A DNA stretch of 64,000 bases, from assembly GCF_000002985.6 (NCBI RefSeq), contig NC_003284.9:12462001-12526000 (forward strand), given 5' to 3'. Positions 37,501 through 48,600 of this stretch are shown piece after piece. The notes beneath the pieces are model-generated. The model was not told the DNA's origin. It searched no databases and saw nothing but the letters and a program-made list of their open reading frames with translations. The position numbers and the translations under genes are program-made. Within the stretch, counting starts at the first letter, position 1. Each line of letters opens with the position of its first letter. Source of the stretch: Caenorhabditis elegans (taxonomy: Eukaryota; Nematoda; Chromadorea; Rhabditida; Rhabditidae).

Positions 37501-39487
37501 ATGGGGCAAAACGAATTATTTGCATAGTAATCCAATTTTTAGCTAAATTTCAATAGATCATGTTCACATCGTTTTTCCACTTCACACGGTTTTTTCAGGG
37601 GTCTAAGTTGAGCTCAACCGCTATAGTTTGTGTTATTGTCTAAAAAAATCTGTTTGTGGGTAGTATAATTAACGTTTTTAAGTCTGTGGCAGTAGGTACG
37701 TAAACAAAAATGTTTTGACATGCACACAGATTTTGTACTTATGGTTAGTTCATTAATGTTTTAATACTTTGTTAAAATTATTAATGTTTGGATTTAGTAT
37801 ACTTGTTTCTTGGTTGGTAAAACCATACCGTTTATTTGATTTAATTTTAGTAAGTTATTTGCACATTCGCGAAGATTTGTTTTCTTCCAAGCCAGCTTGA
37901 ACTTTAAATTGTATTTATCCTTTTGCGGAATTAGTTTTTTTTTTTGATAAATAATATTTACAGAACACATCATAACACAAAATCATCTTAAATTTCCGCA
38001 TTCCATTAAATTTTTTTTTCAGAATTTGGAAAGTTTTGATGAACTGTGCACGATAAAGCTGTTTACTAGATACGCAAATTATTAAAGTCTACAAAAATAA
38101 ATAGTTCGATTAATTTTATGTAACTAGTACAATTTTGACCGAACATTTTCCAAAATCGGAAAGTAGATTTGGACATGTTAAACATATTTATTATTTCATT
38201 TCACGGTTAAGAAGGCAATTAAATTTAGGTTCAAAACCAGATGTTATGCACTGAATTTTAGCCAATATGAAAATGAATGCAAAAAAATGAAAATTCCTAA
38301 AATTGGGTTTCTTGGGAATTGCAGCGCGTTATTTCGTGGCCGCCGTTTGGAACTTTATTTTCAAACACCTAACCGTGGACTTTTTAATAATATGACGGAG
38401 TGTTACAGTTATGTAAACAGATACCTTCACGTGAAAGACCAGCTTTCAAAAACAATTTTAAAAAATGTGAAGTACTAGTGGCTGGATGGGTACGCAGTGT
38501 TACTTTTTGATTTGTATAAACATTCTGATTTCAATATTCAAGATGTCTGAAACGACAATGTTTGAACTCACACTTGTCGTCCGATCAGTCTAAGTTATTT
38601 TTTTCAAGTTGTGTCAACAAATCTCTTATCTGAAAACACGATTCTAAAAACAGAAGCTCTTGTGTTTTGATGATGCTAATATTGTCTAGTCAGACTACGT
38701 ATCAGCCAATAATGTTACGAGTGATATTTCATAAAGTAAATGGCACATGGGATCTTGCTGATTAAGCCACATATACCGACACACACCAACTGTGCCGCAC
38801 AAACAGGGACTCATCGCGGTCCCTGGCAGCCGATGGATTATCACCTTTAAAAATCTTGATAAGAACATGAAATTGTAAATTAAGGAGAGATAAAGAAAGC
38901 AGGAAGAGACGGTTGATTGATACAGCCGCAGTATAGGTGCGTGAAGGTCACAAGTTGTCTGGACAAAGATCTAAACAGCAGAGAACACAAAACTACCGAT
39001 TCGGGCAGTTGATAATATTGAAAACAATTTTTCGAGTTGTTATCAAAATGATAACAATTTTGTAATTATCAATACCACGTTGTAGTTACAACATGCCATG
39101 TGACGTAATGATCTGACACAAGATCAACTTTTGTGATGTAAAGTCTTTGTGACTTCTTTGAATTATTTGGAAAGATACCTCTATCTTTCAATGCTTTGCA
39201 TCAAAAATCATGTGGGACGATACATTTCGGAAACGAACGGATTGGTTTTAAATGGGAGATCACTCTGAATAAAATTCTTATAACATTAATCTTTCGTACT
39301 TATGATATCACAAAGCGTTATCCTTTGAAGTTTTAGCAGAAACACCAACAAACAATACTGTGAATAAACAGTGGCTTGAGATTAATAAACAGTTAAAAAA
39401 TAAAATGAAGGGAATGTGCTAGGGATCTGTGAAAAACATGTAATGAAGTTGCTTCTGTGGATTTAGATTAGTTTTCAAAAAAACATT
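34596..39487. other. gene-poor AT-rich spacer
   Basis: Nearly 5 kb without a supported gene on either strand. Open frames are short and of AT-driven composition. A small patch at 38.78-39.00 kb is more G+C-rich and includes a hairpin-capable GGGAC...GTCCC at about 38808-38825. No tRNA or clear element was seen here. Confidence 0.55.
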
Positions 39488-39504
39488 GGGGGGGGGGGGG
39501 GGGG
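39488..39504 (+). repeat. 17-base G tract
   Basis: Seventeen consecutive G, able to form a G-quadruplex. Such runs are rare and length-unstable in Caenorhabditis, where the DOG-1/FANCJ helicase protects them. It immediately precedes the SINE-like unit. Confidence 0.95.
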
Positions 39505-39770
39505 CAGATAGCTCAGTCGGTAGTGGTGGCCGCTAGTAGTCTGGAGGTCACGAGTTCAAGTCCGGTCTCACCCTCTAGGTTCACCCAGCCTCTATTGGGA
39601 AGTGGAGCAATCCACGACTGGATTATCGGCCACAGTCCCCGGCTAGGTCGTGGCTTAAATTACAGCCCAGAGGGATCACCACCAGGCAGTGTACCTGAAT
39701 CCCAGATCCGCAGTGCATAGCACTTGAAGAACGGATCGCCCTTTAATCCTTTTTTTTAATCCTTTAATTT
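39505..39770 (+). mobile_element. tRNA-derived SINE-like Pol III unit
   Basis: The head looks like a tRNA: A-box TAGCTCAGTCGG (39509-39520) and B-box GAGTTCAAGTCC (39552-39563), about 31 bases apart. A roughly 190-base body unrelated to tRNA follows, then a run of eight T (39750-39757), a Pol III stop, flanked by ATCCTTT repeats. A transcript of about 250 nt is predicted. The tRNA-like part lacks a proper acceptor stem, so it is not a functional tRNA. The 65-codon plus frame inside is probably incidental. It could be a SINE or a distinct Pol III ncRNA gene. Confidence 0.6.
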
Positions 39771-40693
39771 CAAAAACACTTTCAAAAAACATTTTTAGGT
39801 TTAATTTTGAGAAACTATTGGTTTGATTTTCACTCAAAGTCGTTGAACAAACCCCGATTCAACTTACAATTTTATTATTAAAATCATTATGAAAACTATA
39901 TTGGTCGACCTCAACACTTATTTAAAATTAAACAAAATGTAGGCTATTTTATTTTGAAACTTTGGAAAGTTTGCAAAATAGAATGTATTTGACAAGAAAA
40001 CTTGATGTGATGCTGTTTAAAACTTATACAATTTTACATTCATTGTTTTTTTAAGGTTCCAATGTTTTCAGCTGAACTGTGGCAAACATACCAGTATTTT
40101 CATTTGGGCTCGACTGGTCTGTCAACAAGGAATAATTTAGAAAAAGTGCACCATGCTCACGTTAGAAAAGTTTATAAAACCATTTTGAAAAATAAGGGCA
40201 TGTAATACAGAAGTCCCCACTTTCATTTTTAGGCCAATTGTATTTTCCTAAATCTGAGAATTCAAAACTAATCCTCAAGTTTTAATTTAGATTGTTTAGG
40301 CTAAGATAAAATACACATGTACCCAGTTTTCTTATAATGTTCAGTTGATTCGTTTTTCTCCTTAAAACTATGAAATTTTAAAACACACCCAGAAGAAACA
40401 AAGAGGTCAACTTCATTGATTTTTAAGCAAGTAAATGTGAAATAAAATAAGGCAAATAATTTGAATTGTCATGGCACCCACAAATCACTTATTTCCATTC
40501 GGAATGTTTTGGATTTTAAAGTTTGAAGCCACATGCATTGGAGGAAAGTGCTGTGTGACAACTGATTGTTCATCTGACAAGTTCCCTAGGTGATTATGCA
40601 CAGTTCGCCCACAAAAGAAATCATATTTTGATATCTGAAATGTTCAGCTGCTTCAGCTATATAACGAAGCCTTTCGTGTAGTTTTTTTATGTT
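39771..40693. other. AT-rich spacer
   Basis: No gene, RNA or repeat structure could be supported between the SINE-like unit and the minisatellite. Confidence 0.5.
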
Positions 40694-40867
40694 AGATTGT
40701 TACACGAAAAAATAGATTGTTACACGAAAAAATAGATTGTTACACGAAAAATAGATTGTTACACGAAAAATAGATTGTTACACGAAAAAATAGATTGGCA
40801 TACGAAAAATAGATTGTTACACGAAAAATAGATTGTTACACGAAAAATAGGATGTTACATGAAACAA
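40694..40867. repeat. minisatellite, nine units of 19-20 bp
   Basis: Tandem copies of AGATTGTTACACGAAAAAT with A-run length variation; unit six (TTGGCATACG) and the last unit are diverged. The array ends at the stop codon of the hAT-derived gene on the minus strand. Confidence 0.95.
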
Positions 40868-41332
40868 TTACGTCCCGAGTATCAACTTCCGCAAATAAAC
40901 TGCACTTTTGCGCTCGTACAAATCCTCAAAGTAGTGAATGGAAAGCGCAATATATTTTTGATCCTTTTCTCCTGTGATGTCAATGGTAGCACTGAGTGGC
41001 CCATCAGTCTTTTGGTAATTGACTAGTGGCTTTGAAGCTGAACAAATTTTGTCCATAGCCCTCGTCTGCTCATCTGTTTTTGGAACCATGCAGTTTGGGC
41101 TAATATGTTTTATGAGCTCTTGGAAAGGTGATTCCTGAGCACATTCTAACGCAATTCCTTGGCTGACAAAGAAACGTGCCATGAGCTCGGTTGTGTCTTG
41201 GTCCACAGCTGTTGTCTTTCTGAAAAATTGTATTATTGAGTTTGAAACTTAGAAGTTAACTTACGTTGCACTGCTGGAAGTCGAGTCCGTTGCCGGGTTT
41301 GATGCATTATGTCCTCTTTTAAGATCATGCAT
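40868..41332 (-). CDS. hAT-transposase-derived protein fragment (139 aa)
   Basis: Two exons, 41332-41265 and 41219-40868, join in phase from an ATG (MHDLKRGHNASNPATDSTSS) preceded by a TTTTAG acceptor-like site. The C-terminal two thirds resemble the N-terminal catalytic-core region of hAT transposases and their BED-protein descendants: ARFFVSQGIAL, FQELIKHISPNCMVP, then LSATIDITGEKDQKYIALSI, which parallels the usual DxW segment with its first Asp (here DIT). The RNase-H core beyond this and the C-terminal dimerisation region are absent, so transposition is not possible from this copy alone. The frame ends exactly where the minisatellite starts. It may be a domesticated small protein or a decaying fragment; the intact splice and open frame favour some recent constraint. 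Confidence 0.6.
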
Positions 41333-42381
41333 ACTCACCTAAAAGCAAAAATTGTGAAAGAAGAAAAAAAAATCAAATGCAAGGAATTTCAAAAAGATAA
41401 AACATAAGAATGCGCCGAGATTCATACAATACAAAAAACCAATCGACCAAATTTTCGAATTCGAATTGTCGAATCAAATTGTAGGGAGCTGTCTGTGTGT
41501 ACATCAAGGGTACGCGGGAATCCGTTATTTCAGCAATCACCGAATCAACCTCGCAACTATGCAGAGAGAGAAGAAGTGACAGAGTGCAAGTGAGTCATTT
41601 TGGATTAGAGAAGACGTAACAGGCAGCACGGCACAGTGCTCAAACGCGCGCATTGATGTAGAAGGATCCCAAATCGATTATAGACGGGTTAGGCCGACTC
41701 GGGGCCAAATGTCTACAACAATAGCTGTGATGGAAAGAGTGTTGTTTTGGGAAGAATCAACATTAGACAACCTTACTAGAGAGCCTTGTTTTGGTGTTAT
41801 TAGTTATATATTTTTACATTTCTATGAGAATCTTTGTAATCGTAAATGTTTTTAAACGGTTTAGCTGGTTTGTAGTGATATCACAGTTTTTTTTTCTTCA
41901 ATTTTTAAAATCATTTATTTATGTACAATTAAAATTCTATTAAAATTTTACTTCCATTTCAGAAAGAAAGAAACCAAGACGATTAAAAAGCACTGTTCAG
42001 GAAAGAAGAGCCACATGAGATAGAAGGGACAAATTTTTGAAAGGATCGCAAGTGTTATGGAAGGATGTATGGGGACAGAGGTACAGAACAGTTCCACCAA
42101 TTTGAACTAGCCAAATTTCAAGTAGGGAACATAACATATGTGATTCGATTGAGGGGCAAGATACGATTGCAAAATACATCAAGAAAGAAAGCAACGTGGA
42201 AAGTGAAAAGTTTTGGAAGAAGGGGAGCATTTGGGATCAAGAAAAAACTGACTATTGGAAGGTAGAAAAACAAACAAAAAAGTGAGCATTTGGAAATTAA
42301 TGAACAATGTTGTGTTTATAACAAGAATTTGTTAAAGCAAAAATGATCGTAAATTGTGGCCAAGAATAGTTGTAGCTGATT
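41333..42381. other. spacer, promoter of hAT-derived gene side
   Basis: G+C-richer sequence at 41.45-41.72 kb probably belongs to the promoter of the minus-strand hAT-derived gene. The plus frame at 42065-42265 lacks support. Confidence 0.45.
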
Positions 42382-42387
42382 TTTATT
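42382..42387 (-). terminator. polyadenylation signal of the Q-rich gene
   Basis: AATAAA on the minus strand about 235 bases after the stop codon; the only canonical hexamer noticed in the near 3' flank. Confidence 0.6.
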
Positions 42388-42619
42388 CAACAGCATAGTA
42401 AACGGGGCAAATCAATGAAACATTTAACAATGACAGGATATTATCACAGAGGGATAGTTGTTTTGAGAATATATTTGAAGAGATTTTCAGATTTCAGTTG
42501 CCCTGAGGTCAAGTGATGCTGGGTGCGATGATACAATGGTCTATGGTTATGAGGTAAAACTGGAAATAAATTAGGTCCAAACATTGGACGGTCAGATTGT
42601 CGCGTGACAATTTCAAAGT

Positions 42620-45600
42620 CTATTCTTCATCAGTTGCAATACGGAGACGTTTTCCTCCACCGTCTTCTTCCAAGTCTTCGCTGGGCGATCTGGAGCTATC
42701 AGCTTCGATCTTTGGTGGAGCGGCATCCGGGATCTGAAAAAGAGCAAAAAATGAATAAGTTATGAAGTTGAGGGTGACAATTGTAGTGAATGGAAACAAA
42801 AGTTTAGAAGCTCTTCACATTAATTTGTTTTGTGTATGGCTTGTTTGAAATTCATGGAAGTAGTGAGGGAACAAAATATGACGAATTTTAAATTTTCATT
42901 CGGGTTGTGCTTTTGTTTGAGGTGAGCAGAAATCTGCCAAAAAATTTAAACGGAGGGGACCAACCACAAAATGAAACAAAAAATCTCTAGTTTTCAATTT
43001 TCATAAAATCATACCGATCTATTGATTCCCAGTGGATTATGAGCTCCCTGACGCATTGGAGATGGAATTTGATGTGGGGATTGTCCAGCTGAAAATAATT
43101 GGTATTAACATTAATTAATTTTTTTAAAATTTAAATTTCACTTACGATGTCTTTGTGGTGATGGGCTTTCCTTCACATTTTTAGCATGAGTTGCCATGTT
43201 GTTGGAGAAGGGCCTTTTCACAGCATGCTCCAATGTGCGGACGTCTTTTGCCTTCATATCCTCGCGAGCATCCTTGAAAATGGGATCAATTGGACGCGCG
43301 GCAAAGTCAACCTGAAGAGAGTATATTCTTATAAGAGAGATTGGTGCTGTGTGTTTGCGTAAAGTGACAACAGTGTTACTGATAGCAATCATTCCAGACA
43401 AAAATCACCTTCACAAAAATGTACTCTACTTCAAACACCAAAAGGAAAACACAAGCTAACAAAGGGATCGGTTGCAAAATGAATCTTTTTAGTCAGCAGC
43501 AGTATAGTTATTTGTGATTTTGTCGACTGCAGCAACAATGTGGAACAACATAATAGACAAGGGGGTTAGATTGGGAACAACGGTAAAAAAGGTTCACAAA
43601 ACATACAACTTGACCATCGTCATCAACGCCCACTTGATGCCCGTTCGCTGTCAGATGTGTCTTTGCGTGGCTCATGCAATTGTTCAAATACGACATCATC
43701 AAAATTGGTGCCAACTGAAATAGAAAATTTGTTGGTCAGTTATTCAGAGGCGACACTAGGTAAAGGAGGCGGTAGTTGGCGACTATTCACTAAAATGAGC
43801 ACATCAATCTTTGCTTACCGCTGGTGGACGTTCGTCAGAATCGTTTCCATCGGATTTCGGCGATCGTACAGCTTGCCCGTTTATGTTTCCGGCTTGGCCT
43901 TGGTGCATTCTGAAATTTTTTAGATTACATCGATATGACAGTCTTTTGATATGAATAAAAAAAAATATATATATACGACCATCGTACGATACTTTTCAGG
44001 CTACTTACTGCAACAGCGATCCATTTAATCTACAATAAGAACTACTCATAGTGAGAAATACAAGAGTTTTGAAAAAGAAATTCAAATAACAATGTGTGAA
44101 GTTAATTAATTCTCCCTTTCTCTCTCATGAAAAATGGCGTTAACACTCACTTTTGGTCAGATTTCCGAAATGTATCAGTGAAGTGATCTTCCGACATTTG
44201 GATTATTGAAAGAACAGGGGTCGCAACATTCGACCCCGGATTTCCGTTTCCCGACACGGCTGTGCTGGTTTTGGTTGTGTGAAACCCCGCCGCCGCTGAT
44301 GCAGCTGAAAGGGGATTGGCGATTCCAATTGGGTTGACTGGGTGAGATGCAGTTGTTGTAGATGGTCCAGAGCTTGTCGATGGTTTGTCATCCTCCACAT
44401 TTATTATCGGTTCCTGAAAATGAAACATTCCCATTTCTATTTCCATGTCCCATTTTGAAACATCTTCTTGAAAAAAAAAACTCATTCCTCTTCGGGATAC
44501 GATTTTCGAAATGAAAGAAGCAGATCTCGGCCGAGATGGTGATCGATAATTTCAAAGGAAAATAGAAGAAAGGATTGGGTATCTAGGAGAGATTGAGGAA
44601 ATACATGCCGCGCAAACATAAACATATAGAAGAAATCAATACCTTCGCCCATGACGCTGTTGATGCGGCCGTTGATCCACCGCTAGTTGCTCGTGGCGGG
44701 CTGGGATCCAAAGGGATTGGACGAGGTGAAACGGTCTGGTCCCCAACACCATTGACGAGTTGTGCTTGTCGTGTTGTCTGAAATACGAAAACAAATGTAC
44801 GAGGAAGCATACAAGAAACAGGCCGAATGCTAATGTTTGTAAAGAAATGCATGCAAAAACTAGAGTTGATTAATACTCACATCGTTTGGACGAATGAAGG
44901 GATGAAGTGTCGTTTGTCCCTGTCCGACTCCAGATGCGGCTACTTGTTGTTGTTGTTGGGCCATAGCTTGAAAACGAATGTCATGAAGGGTGGCTTTAGA
45001 GGCACTATTCGTAGCTGGAAGGAGGATAGGGGTTTACCACAACATACAACACAACAAAAATAATTCTTACAGTTATTGGCATGTTGAAGAAGAGCATGCT
45101 GCAGCAACATTGTCTGTCCTTCAAAGTGTTTCTGGAATTGCTGTTGTGCGTTTGGGGTTATCGAAGTGGGAATTGGAGTTGTTGCAGATTGAGTCAGTCC
45201 CGGGGTAGAGACTTGAAATCCAGGGGTCGATGAAAGTCCAACAATGGATTGACCGCTGGCGTTGACAAGCTCAGTGTGTGGAATTTTGCGGTCCTGACTG
45301 TTTGGGGTACTTGTGGATGCAGCTGCTGTAGCGGCAGCTGCAATTTGAGCATTCTGTACACTTTGTTGCTGTTGCTGTTGCTGCTGACGTTGCTGTTCAA
45401 CAAGTTGCTGAAGCTGTTGTTGAAGAGCATTATTGCTAGCTTGTTGCTGGAGTTGCTGTTGCATTTGCTGTTGCTGCTGTTGCTGATTTCTGGCCAAAAT
45501 TTGATTCAACTGTTGCTGTATTAATTGTTGCTGCATCTGATTTTGAGCTTGCCCTTGTGGTCCTTGCAATTGCTGAGCCTGTCTGAGAATATGCTGTTGA

Positions 45601-48600
45601 CCAATAAGTGCATTCAGTTGCTCAATAGTATTTTGATTGGGCACTTGTCCACCGTTGGGTTGATTAACAAGTGCAATCAGATTAGGACTAGCTCCTGGTG
45701 GCGCAGAAAGACTTTCTTGAATACTTGTTGCCGGCTGCTGTGCCGGAGGTTGTCCTGGCTGATTTTGAGACTGATGTTGAACCTGTTGATGTTGTCTAGC
45801 AGCAATAAGATTTCTTGATTGTTGGACTCCAAGATTGAAGAAAAACCTGTAAAGATAAAATGATTAATTTAGCCGTTTTAAAATGAGTACTACCTTAAAG
45901 TTGTGATGTCAATTAGTGGGAGATCCATTCCAGAGGCATCATGGCTTGGCATAGCTTCAATGTTCACTGAACGATACATATTCACGTCAAAATATGGAAC
46001 ATGACAAACTGGGGTTGAGATAGGCCATGGCATCGATGGGATTCCTGGTGGTGGCGGTGGGCATGGCGGGTTTGCAATTGCGTTCACAAATTGAGATTGT
46101 TGCATTTGATGCGCAGCGGCTTGTTGGGCGGCTTGTTGGGCTGCTTGTGCAGCTTGCATAGCTTGAATTTGTTGCAAGAGCTGCGCAGTCTGACTATTCT
46201 GTGGCTGAGCTTGTGGCTGTTGGGCGGACGAAACAGCGACTTGTGAGGCTTGTGGCTGTCCTCCTTGCTGTTGAGCTTGTTGTTGGGCCTGTTGTTGGGC
46301 TTGCTGTTGGGCTTGTTGTTGAGCTTGTTGCTGAGCTTGCTGTTGAGCTTGCAATTGTTGTAAAGCTTGCTGTTGAGAAGCCTGAAGTTGTTGAGCCTGT
46401 TGGGCTTGCTGAGCCTGCTGAGCTGCTTGCAGATGTTGTTGTGCATGTGCCTGGGCCTGAAGTTGATGCTGCTGTTGAACTTGTGCTTGTGCCTGAGCTT
46501 GAGCCTGTGCTTGGGCTTGAGCATGAGCTTGAGCTTGCTGTGCTTGATGAGCTTGAGCTTGTACCTGAGCTTGAGCCTGTGCCTGAGCTTGTGCATGAGC
46601 CTGGGCTTGTGCTTGTTGAGCCTGTACCAATGGATGTTGCTGTGGTTGAGGAACTGGTGGATGTCCCATCGCTTGCACATTAACAATTTGTTGTGCCGAA
46701 GAAACTGCTGCTGGATTATTTGCGGTAGACTGTTGTGGTTGTTGAAGCTGTACTCCGTTTGGTAGCTGCATCATCATCGCAAGTTGTGCCGGATTGAGTC
46801 CCATGCTATGCAAGCTCTGGAAGAAAAATTTTTGAATTACTACGGTCAAATGTTATATTCTTCTTCATTTTTTTCTACAATACAAGTGAAACATATTGGG
46901 TCGCGGGAATAGAAAAATGAGTCATTATGTATGTCCCACCCTGGTTTTGTTAATAAATCAAACAAATTTGTCATCCGCTACCAATCTTTTCTGTACCTAC
47001 ACAACTAAAACACACATCTTGTACATACTCAAGTAGTAAAGTAAATATGATTTTCTATTTCCTAGACACTAATAATGAGTGCGGTGCGGAGCACACTTAT
47101 AAAGAATACGCGGGTTCCCCATGCGGACGGTATGTTTTGGTGTCGGTTTGTACTTACCTGCATTTGAGCCGGCGTGATTCCATGGTTGACAGGATTAATT
47201 CCGTTACCCACGTTCATTTCTGAAATAAAAAGATTTGTTTGATATTATGGAATTACTTTTCTTAAATATAAAATGAAATAAAATGATTTTGAGTTGAACT
47301 TCAAGTTGGGCGATGCGATAAAAGTTTATAAAAACAGAGAACAGCTGTATTGATAAGTCATTAATCAAAAAAAGCCCATGATTTCTGGAAACCTCACAGA
47401 ACAGGTGATCTTAGGGACAAAGAGTAGGTGAGCGAAGACGAAGTGCTGTTGTACAAAGTGTAATAAAAAGCAAAAGAGGACGATGATGATAGGGGCAGTT
47501 GGTAATCGAAACACTTGATGCAATTTGATAGTGATGATGTCGCGACTAGGGGGGTGCAGTTGATAAGATCATATTAAAAAGACGATTGGAAGATGAAGAA
47601 TAAGAGAACCCTGATAACAAAATTGGTTTTAGTGTTGCACTGTTTCTTTTTGATCATCTCTGTTTGTACATGTCTATCGGAGTGACACGTGAGAACTGCT
47701 AGGAAGTCATGACGAACCAACAGGAAAAAATAGGGAAAACACACATAGAAAAAAGCAACAAAAAAACCGAACGAAAACAGAAGAAAGTGTCTAGAAAAAA
47801 TAGAACGTGGAGCGAAGAGAAATGTGAACTTTGTTGAACGTGGAAATGGAGTGAGAAAGGGGGAAGGGAAAAGAGAAAGAGAGATGGAGAGACCAATTTT
47901 TAAATTCAAATTCCAATAAGAATAAATTTGATAATATGTTAATATGTTTCAAACTAAATAAAAAAGATGCAATACCTGGGGGGGAGGGGGTTAATCGTCA
48001 AAAATAAAAAGGATCAATTTATGAAGAACAGAAAGAAAAGGTCAATGCAAATAGGGTATTGTTATGGTAGCATTCACCTCTTCCCGCCGTTCGTCTCCAT
48101 CCCCCCACCACCTGATATTGTCTGTTTGTATTTGACCTATACCCCCTCCCTTCTACGGGTGCCGTCTGTCTGCAACAAACTACACACACGTTGACCTCTA
48201 TCCCTGGAAAATAGACAAGCCCGCAAGATGGGGCGGAGGGATTGGGAGAGAGAGAGAGAGAGTGTTGGGCGTTAGGTGGAAAAGGAAAAGAAGATGAAGA
48301 AGTTGTAGTAAAAGAAGAAGAAGAGGAATGTTACATTGAGGAAAGAATACGGAATAGACGACGAGGCCTCCCGGCCCGCATAACAAAACTGCAGGAATGA
48401 TCGTTGGTGCAAGCGGCGTCGACGGCGCAGCGCAACGTAGTGTGGAAAAACGTTGGGAAAAAGATGAGAAGACGAAGGGTGACGCAGCAAAGCGTTTAGT
48501 TTGGTTGCTCGTTGAGTTGAGCTGGCTAGAATATAGCTGCTTCTTGGAGGTCTGCCTAGCGGAGAAAATTTGTGGAAGTGAATGGATATGAGCTGAGTTT

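Noticed and set aside
39505..39563. Functional tRNA gene
   Set aside because: A and B boxes are good, but the 5' and 3' parts do not pair into an acceptor stem and no clear anticodon arm forms.
39523..39720. 65-codon plus frame inside the SINE-like unit
   Set aside because: It lies wholly inside the Pol III-type element and has no ATG context or splice signals; a G+C-rich stretch is simply stop-poor.
46201..46765. Plus-strand frames opposite the Q-rich exon, rich in Val/Leu/Glu
   Set aside because: Complement of CAG/GCN repeats; no splice signals and repetitive peptides.
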